The notes under the pieces: model-generated
Told to the model about the DNA's origin: nothing
Databases searched by the model: none
The model's input: the letters and a program-made list of their open reading frames with translations, nothing else
Program-made: the position numbers and the translations under genes
Shown: one piece after another, positions 7,817-11,069 of the stretch
Layout of the letters: the number at the start of each line of letters is the position of its first letter
Numbering within the stretch: position 1 is the first letter of the stretch
Assembly: GCA_049794535.1 (NCBI GenBank)
Contig: JBARCX010000321.1
Coordinates: 1-11,069, forward strand
DNA from: JBARCX01 sp049794535
GTDB taxonomy: Bacteria > Pseudomonadota > Gammaproteobacteria > Xanthomonadales > Rhodanobacteraceae
Direction of reading: 5' to 3'
Length of the DNA stretch: 11,069 bases

Positions 7817-8146
7817 ATGACCACAACGCCTCCATATCACCGTAGTGACAGCGCTTCATTGAAGTCGTTGCTTGTCGCGGCCTACTCAGTAGACCGTAGC
7901 GATCGACTGCTATCGCAGGTAGGTAACAACGCCTTCAGCACATTGCTCAGCGTGATACCTGTTGATCTTGCCGTACTCAGGGTTGCTGCAGAACTAGAGC
8001 CTGACGCAGAAAAGCTGATGATTTGGTACGAAAAGGTTTGCATTGCAGAGCTTGGTCAGCAAACGGCATCCAAACTCGTTTCATGTGGCCGCGCTGAGGC
8101 CGTGATCATGTTTCTTCGTTCAATTCAAAGCGGTCAGCGCGATTGA
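7817..8146 (+). CDS. Small protein with MbcA/ParS/Xre (DUF2384)-like C-terminal domain, gene A
   Basis: A 109-residue soluble protein. The C-terminal part (from WYEKVCIAELGQQTA to the final QSGQRD) has the layout of the MbcA/ParS/Xre antitoxin toxin-binding domain (DUF2384): W, then roughly ten residues to a G, T-A-x2-L-V, G-x3-A-V, then F-L-R-x-I-x-x-G. The preceding IPVDLAVLRVAAELEPDAEK fits a helix leading into it. The match is by eye and distant. No helix-turn-helix of the Xre type is visible in the short N-terminal portion. The ATG at 7817 is used; an in-frame TTG at 7799 has no ribosome site. Gene B follows after eight nt. No RES-type toxin is seen alongside. The function is unknown and the gene itself is likely real. 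Confidence 0.75.
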   Translation: MTTTPPYHRSDSASLKSLLVAAYSVDRSDRLLSQVGNNAFSTLLSVIPVDLAVLRVAAELEPDAEKLMIWYEKVCIAELGQQTASKLVSCGRAEAVIMFLRSIQSGQRD

Positions 8147-8154
8147 ACGCCGAC

Positions 8155-8526
8155 ATGAATGACTCTCTAGATCCGCCACTTCTTCGTTGCACCAAAGGAT
8201 GTCGAGGCATGCGAGTACGTACGAGAAAATACGTCGACATAGCCTCGGACATTGCGCGCATCAATGATCTCCGAACAGAAATGATGCTGAAAGCCTTTGC
8301 ATTACTGGAGCTTCATCACCCATCGCTCGCGCGCATGCTTCTCCAAAATTTCGACAACAGACGGAGAGCTGCGCACTGGATGTGCATGTATCAGCGAATC
8401 TTCAACGGAAAATCTGCATACGACGTGCTCGCCGAAGGTGACGAAGACAGTGTGTGGGATGAGATTTCGCGAATTGCAACGCGCGAGAGTACTGCGACGC
8501 TCATCGTATCGCGCTCAGCTTATTGA
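8155..8526 (+). CDS. Small protein related to gene A (DUF2384-like C-terminus), gene B
   Basis: A 123-residue soluble protein (105 if started at the ATG at 8209). The C-terminal part RAAHWMCMYQRIFNGKSAYDVLAEGDEDSVWDEISRI lines up with gene A: W, a G ten residues on, then S/T-A-x2-[LV]-[LV], G, V, and a final I 32-33 residues after the W. The sections before it (MRVRTRKYVDIASDIARIN and an amphipathic LRTEMMLKAFALLELHHPSLARMLL) are unlike gene A. The ATG at 8155 lacks a ribosome site. The ATG at 8209 has AAAGGA nine nt upstream and may be the true start. Tight spacing with gene A indicates co-transcription. It is not recognised as a named family with certainty. Confidence 0.75.
   Translation: MNDSLDPPLLRCTKGCRGMRVRTRKYVDIASDIARINDLRTEMMLKAFALLELHHPSLARMLLQNFDNRRRAAHWMCMYQRIFNGKSAYDVLAEGDEDSVWDEISRIATRESTATLIVSRSAY
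8194..8199 (+). promoter_or_regulatory. Ribosome site supporting the shorter start of gene B
   Basis: AAAGGA is followed nine nt later by the in-frame ATG at 8209. No comparable site precedes the upstream ATG at 8155, so translation may begin at 8209 with the basic MRVRTRKY N-terminus. Confidence 0.45.
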
Positions 8527-8596
8527 TCTGGCACGAGGGTTGAGCGCAGGCGGATCGATACGGCGCAACTCAAAAGCAAGGCCAACCAGGTTCGAC

Positions 8597-9127
8597 ATGA
8601 ATATTTTCGGTACTCGCCTTAGAGTTATCCTGACGCTAAGCGTTGGTTTGGCTTCGCTCCCAAGCGCAGCGACAACCAGGCTGGAAGTCGAGGCCGGTGT
8701 GAGCTACATGGATTGCTCCAGCGCGCCGACTGGTTTTATCGAGAGCGTCTTCGGCGAAAAATCTATCGGAACAAGCTCTCTCACCTGGTCACCCGACATC
8801 TCGCTAGGCTGGATCGATGGGCGAAGTGTTGAGCGCTATCGTTATAGTCGCTACACAACGGAAGACTCCGCCTGGCTGATCGCAACGGGCGTGCGCATCC
8901 ACTACGGCAACGCAACCGACTGGTATCGATCGCTATTCTTTAGTTTTCAACCGGTACTGCATAGCGGGCGCACGCAAGCCCTGAGTAGTGTCTACGAATT
9001 TGCCAGCACACTGGGATGGCAAGGTAAACGTTTCAGTGTTCAAATCCGCCACATTTCCAACGGCTCGCTTCATGAGCCCAATCGCGGCGAAACCATGGCG
9101 TTGGTCGGTGTTGCCTTTAACCCCTAG
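8597..9127 (+). CDS. PagL-like lipid A 3-O-deacylase (acyloxyacyl hydrolase)
   Basis: A 176-residue exported beta-barrel protein. The signal peptide spans about residues 1-25 (basic start, LTLSVGLASLPSAA). Alternating beta-strand patterns follow, then the PagL signature RHISNGSLHEPNRGE at 151-165. In Pseudomonas PagL the catalytic residues are His126, Ser128 and Glu140. Here His152 and Ser154 match, and Glu165 lies 13 rather than 14 residues after the His, a spacing I recall in many relatives. PagL removes the 3-position acyl chain of lipid A in the outer membrane and alters endotoxicity and permeability. Length matches the family. The ATG at 8597 is chosen because it begins the signal peptide and has AGG about seven nt upstream; the frame stays open well upstream but reads through gene B in another phase. 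It lies 70 nt after gene B on the same strand. Confidence 0.85.
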   Translation: MNIFGTRLRVILTLSVGLASLPSAATTRLEVEAGVSYMDCSSAPTGFIESVFGEKSIGTSSLTWSPDISLGWIDGRSVERYRYSRYTTEDSAWLIATGVRIHYGNATDWYRSLFFSFQPVLHSGRTQALSSVYEFASTLGWQGKRFSVQIRHISNGSLHEPNRGETMALVGVAFNP

Positions 9128-9147
9128 TGACCCTTCGAGCCGCGTGC

Positions 9148-9237
9148 TCAGGTAGTCGAAACACCTGATGCGGGCGCTAGCTCATGCTTTCGATCGAACA
9201 CGATGTCAGTGCCCAGATAGTCATTTTGCCGTATCTG
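9148..9237 (-). pseudogene. Possible C-terminal remnant of an unidentified protein
   Basis: On the minus strand, directly after the point where the wrbA reading frame breaks, another frame stays open for 29 codons and ends in TGA at 9150-9148. It reads NDYLGTDIVFDRKHELAP and onwards, which looks protein-like. I cannot assign it. It may be the far side of a deletion junction that fused the wrbA 5' end to the 3' end of another gene, or it may be chance. Confidence 0.25.
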
Positions 9238-9418
9238 CTATCGCCCAACCTATCGGCACAAGTTGCGACAGTTTCAAGTGCGACGCCTGCGCGACATCGT
9301 CAGGAACTCGCTTGATATCTATCTTGGCACCGGTGCTTTGAGCACCTTCGGCAATGGCTGCAGCCATGGTTTCGATGTGACCGTACGCCGAATAGTAAAG
9401 AACCAATACGCTTGCCAT
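9221..9418 (-). pseudogene. wrbA: Truncated wrbA, NAD(P)H:quinone oxidoreductase fragment
   Basis: The 65-residue frame begins MASVLVLYYSAYGHIETMAAAIAEGA, almost the consensus N-terminus of WrbA, a flavodoxin-like tetrameric FMN enzyme that reduces quinones with NAD(P)H. The FMN phosphate loop SAYGHIETM is intact at about 10-18, and similarity continues through DIKRVPDDVAQASHLKLSQLVPI. It then turns into unrelated residues and stops. WrbA proteins are about 200 residues, so roughly three quarters, including the GTPTRFG loop and the dimer/tetramer contacts, are missing. The original ribosome site AGGAG (9432-9428) is kept nine nt before the ATG. It lies 100 nt downstream of the AraC gene on the same strand. 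No remainder is visible toward 9128, so this is a deletion or recombination scar rather than a simple point mutation. Confidence 0.85.
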
Positions 9419-9518
9419 GATGATGCACTCCTATCTTCAGACGGATTTAGTGGGCGACGACTCTTGATAAGCACACGTGATGTGCACATAGGCAATCGAA
9501 GGTGGATACCCTCTTAAA

Positions 9519-10415
9519 TTATCTGTCCGGAATTCCCTGATGACCGCGCACAGCATTGTCCAATTCAGCGACGCACGGCTGAGTTGAAGTACGGTCAAAC
9601 GTTCGGCGCCACGCTCCTGGACTGATGCCAACTCGCTGAGTAAAGATCCGCGTAAAATGGCTTTGTGCTGAGAACCCACAGTTGTTGGCAATGTCGACCA
9701 ATGAGAGATCGGTATGGAGGAGCAACGACTTGGAATGTTCCAGTCTGCGCTCTAACAGCCAACGGTGCGGCGGCAAGCCAGTCGACTGTTTGAAAGCTCG
9801 CGCAAAATGGGCCGCCGAGATGCCGCAGGTGCTCGCGATCTTCTGCATAGAAATCGGCTCATCGAGCTGTCCAACCATCAGTAACTTTGCCTTACGCTCC
9901 TGCCAGGAGGCCAGGCCTCCTCGGCAGCTACGTCCAATGGGCCGGACGCCTAATGAAAATTGCGTCGCAAGTGCTCGCAACGCCAATGCTACGTGGCATA
10001 TAAAGAGCTCACTCACTTGCCCGGCATTGTCGACGGCTGCAAGGAGGATTCGACTCAGATCCTGATAAGTCGCCTCGCCAGACTGATCACTCCCCTCTCT
10101 CGCTACATGCGACGCCACACTCTGCGTCATGCTCTTCTTAACCGTCTCTGGTGCAGTTAAGTACAGGTAACTTTTTCTGGTTTCGTGACTACAAGCCTGC
10201 TCTTGTTCGTAGATGATCGTTGCGCCGGAGTCGCAGGTCGTTACACGCACGAGACAGTCGCTCGATGGATGAAAGAACAGTTCCGAACGTACAGTTAGGG
10301 AGTGATCAAGTAAGTCGTCTCCCTTCCCGTCTTCAAGATGGCTATCGACCAAAGCTTCCGGCGACGACACCTGCTCAAGGCATAGCATACTCATCGCATC
10401 GCTCCGTATTCGCAT
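9519..10415 (-). CDS. AraC-family transcriptional regulator
   Basis: A 298-residue cytoplasmic DNA-binding protein. The N-terminal part (about 1-165) is a poorly conserved sensing/dimer region. The C-terminal AraC domain spans about 171-272, with first helix-turn-helix ISMQKIASTCGISAAHFARAFKQSTG at 188-213 and second LSLVDIANNCGFSAQSHFTRIFTQRVGISPGAWRR at 237-271, the classic signature. The linker GLASWQERKAKLLMVGQLDE and GLPPHRWLLERRLEHSKSLL match a proteobacterial subgroup. About 27 residues trail the domain. A start at 10394 (residue 8) is also possible and has a better ribosome site. Same strand and close spacing with the upstream cupin gene (68 nt) and the wrbA remnant (100 nt) suggest common regulation, perhaps of quinone or oxidative stress. 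The effector is unknown. Confidence 0.9.
   Translation of the reverse strand: MRIRSDAMSMLCLEQVSSPEALVDSHLEDGKGDDLLDHSLTVRSELFFHPSSDCLVRVTTCDSGATIIYEQEQACSHETRKSYLYLTAPETVKKSMTQSVASHVAREGSDQSGEATYQDLSRILLAAVDNAGQVSELFICHVALALRALATQFSLGVRPIGRSCRGGLASWQERKAKLLMVGQLDEPISMQKIASTCGISAAHFARAFKQSTGLPPHRWLLERRLEHSKSLLLHTDLSLVDIANNCGFSAQSHFTRIFTQRVGISPGAWRRTFDRTSTQPCVAELDNAVRGHQGIPDR
10402..10405 (-). promoter_or_regulatory. Shine-Dalgarno for the alternative AraC start
   Basis: GGAG (read on the minus strand) lies seven nt before the ATG at 10394, which would shorten the AraC protein by seven residues. The outer ATG at 10415 has only GGGGCG about four nt before it. Confidence 0.45.
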
Positions 10416-10483
10416 TTACGCCCCAGATCCAGGTGAGTAACTCATGCATCCGCGCCCTGCGACGTTGCATGAAGGCATTTGCA

Positions 10484-10978
10484 CTACTTCTTGATGGATG
10501 GATCGTCCTGGGCAAGTTCGTAGTGGGTCCCCGTGGGCCCATATCCGGATATGTCGACAACAGCGGCGCTATCGCCCGTTTGAGCGAAGTGGGGTTGCCG
10601 TGGGGGTTCGGTGTAGAAGCTTCCTGGCGGCAATGCTTTCAGCGCCTTCGGGTCGAATCGATCGCCATATCCAAAGAACCAGGTTCCGGAAACAACGGTG
10701 GCTACGCGATCATCAGGATGATCGTGCGGCATGATTTTGGTGTTTGGCGGAACAATTAACCGGATCATGTAGACACCGGGTTTGGTGGCATCTCCTTTAA
10801 GCACAATCGTTTGAATGCCCGACACACCAGAACTTCCCGTACCCGCCCCGGAGCGCGCTGCCGCCTTGATCTCCGCTGGGCTCAACCTCTGTTGTGGCGA
10901 CTTGGTCTGTGCATCGAGCTGGAACGCCATCACTAGCGCCACCACAGTGATGGGAAAGAGCAACCTCATACGCGCCAT
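10484..10978 (-). CDS. Exported cupin-domain protein
   Basis: A 164-residue protein with an N-terminal signal peptide (MARMRLLFPITVVALVMAF, probable cleavage after LDAQ near residue 25), so probably periplasmic. A single conserved beta-barrel cupin domain follows: YMIRLIVPPNTKIMPHDHPDDRVATVVSGTWFFGYGD holds the HxH motif of cupin motif 1, and PPGSFYTEPPRQPHF holds the second-motif His, together the expected metal-binding set. The usual motif-1 Glu is not obvious (Asp-Asp-Arg follows the HDH). Such small exported cupins are common next to regulators and oxidoreductases; the substrate is unknown. The ATG at 10978 is chosen by GAGGA at 10990-10986, seven nt upstream; a TTG two codons earlier is not needed. 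It lies upstream of the AraC gene in the same direction. Confidence 0.88.
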   Translation of the reverse strand: MARMRLLFPITVVALVMAFQLDAQTKSPQQRLSPAEIKAAARSGAGTGSSGVSGIQTIVLKGDATKPGVYMIRLIVPPNTKIMPHDHPDDRVATVVSGTWFFGYGDRFDPKALKALPPGSFYTEPPRQPHFAQTGDSAAVVDISGYGPTGTHYELAQDDPSIKK

Positions 10979-10985
10979 GAGCAAT

Positions 10986-10990
10986 TCCTC
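10986..10990 (-). promoter_or_regulatory. Shine-Dalgarno fixing the cupin start
   Basis: GAGGA on the minus strand, seven nt before the ATG at 10978. It supports that start over an in-frame TTG at 10984, which would lie inside the spacer. Confidence 0.65.
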
Positions 10991-11032
10991 ATCGAGACTT
11001 AAGAGTGTGGTCAGAGCGAGCTGTCGTACAAA

Positions 11033-11056
11033 GCACCTTCCCGCACGGGAAGGTGC
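11033..11056 (-). terminator. Rho-independent-type terminator of a gene beyond the right edge
   Basis: A perfect 10-bp stem, GCACCTTCCC/GGGAAGGTGC, closes a four-nt loop. Read on the minus strand it is followed by TTTGT, a short U-run. It lies 55 nt upstream of the cupin start, so it most likely ends a minus-strand gene lying past 11069 and separates it from the cupin transcript. On the plus strand no T-run follows. Confidence 0.75.
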
Positions 11057-11069
11057 CTCGAATCACGGC

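Noticed and set aside
8297..8596. Upstream extension of the pagL-like reading frame by 100 residues
   Set aside because: The extension runs through gene B in another phase, is Arg/Ser-rich and would bury the clear signal peptide starting at 8597.
9437..9691. 84-codon minus-strand frame between wrbA remnant and AraC gene
   Set aside because: It overlaps the end of the AraC gene in another phase and lacks protein-like features.
1..11069. tRNA, rRNA, CRISPR array, insertion sequence or transposase
   Set aside because: No cloverleaf, repeat-spacer pattern, terminal inverted repeats or transposase motifs were seen by eye on either strand.

Overview
The window looks like chromosomal DNA from a Gram-negative proteobacterium. 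It encodes a tripartite efflux system with an outer-membrane lipoprotein, a PagL-like outer-membrane lipid A deacylase, and AraC and MFS proteins of proteobacterial type. Gene content and moderately high GC would fit a Rhodanobacteraceae/Xanthomonadaceae (Dyella- or Luteibacter-like) or Burkholderia-type genome. There is no rRNA or other marker, so this placement is inference only.

Layout. (1) 1-1592, minus strand: the N-terminal half of an MFS_3-type exporter that runs off the left edge; a 35-nt near-palindrome; a conserved four- to five-helix membrane protein; and an uncertain hypothetical ORF. (2) 1789-7632, plus strand: one tightly packed operon of five genes. These are an exported epoxide-hydrolase-like alpha/beta hydrolase, a FUSC-family pump (AaeB type), a NodT-type outer-membrane lipoprotein channel, a DUF1656 (AaeX type) small membrane protein, and an HlyD-type periplasmic adaptor (AaeA type). 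(3) 7817-9127, plus strand: two small tandem proteins whose C-terminal parts resemble each other and, by eye, the MbcA/ParS/Xre (DUF2384) toxin-binding domain, then a PagL-like gene. This part has visibly lower GC in places than the efflux operon. (4) 9221-10978, minus strand: a secreted cupin protein, an AraC-family regulator, and a wrbA gene cut off after about 55 recognisable residues. A perfect hairpin terminator for a gene beyond the right edge closes the window.

How the genes work together. The operon in (2) supplies every part of an aromatic/weak-acid efflux pump: inner-membrane FUSC pump, DUF1656 partner, adaptor and outer-membrane channel. It is headed by an Asp-nucleophile hydrolase predicted to be exported, which suggests periplasmic conversion of a reactive compound followed by export. 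No regulator is encoded beside it. In (4), cupin, AraC regulator and the WrbA quinone-reductase remnant all point the same way and may be the remains of an oxidative/quinone-stress module. The most novel part is the tandem pair in (3): two divergent DUF2384-like proteins with no recognisable toxin nearby, followed by an envelope-modifying enzyme.
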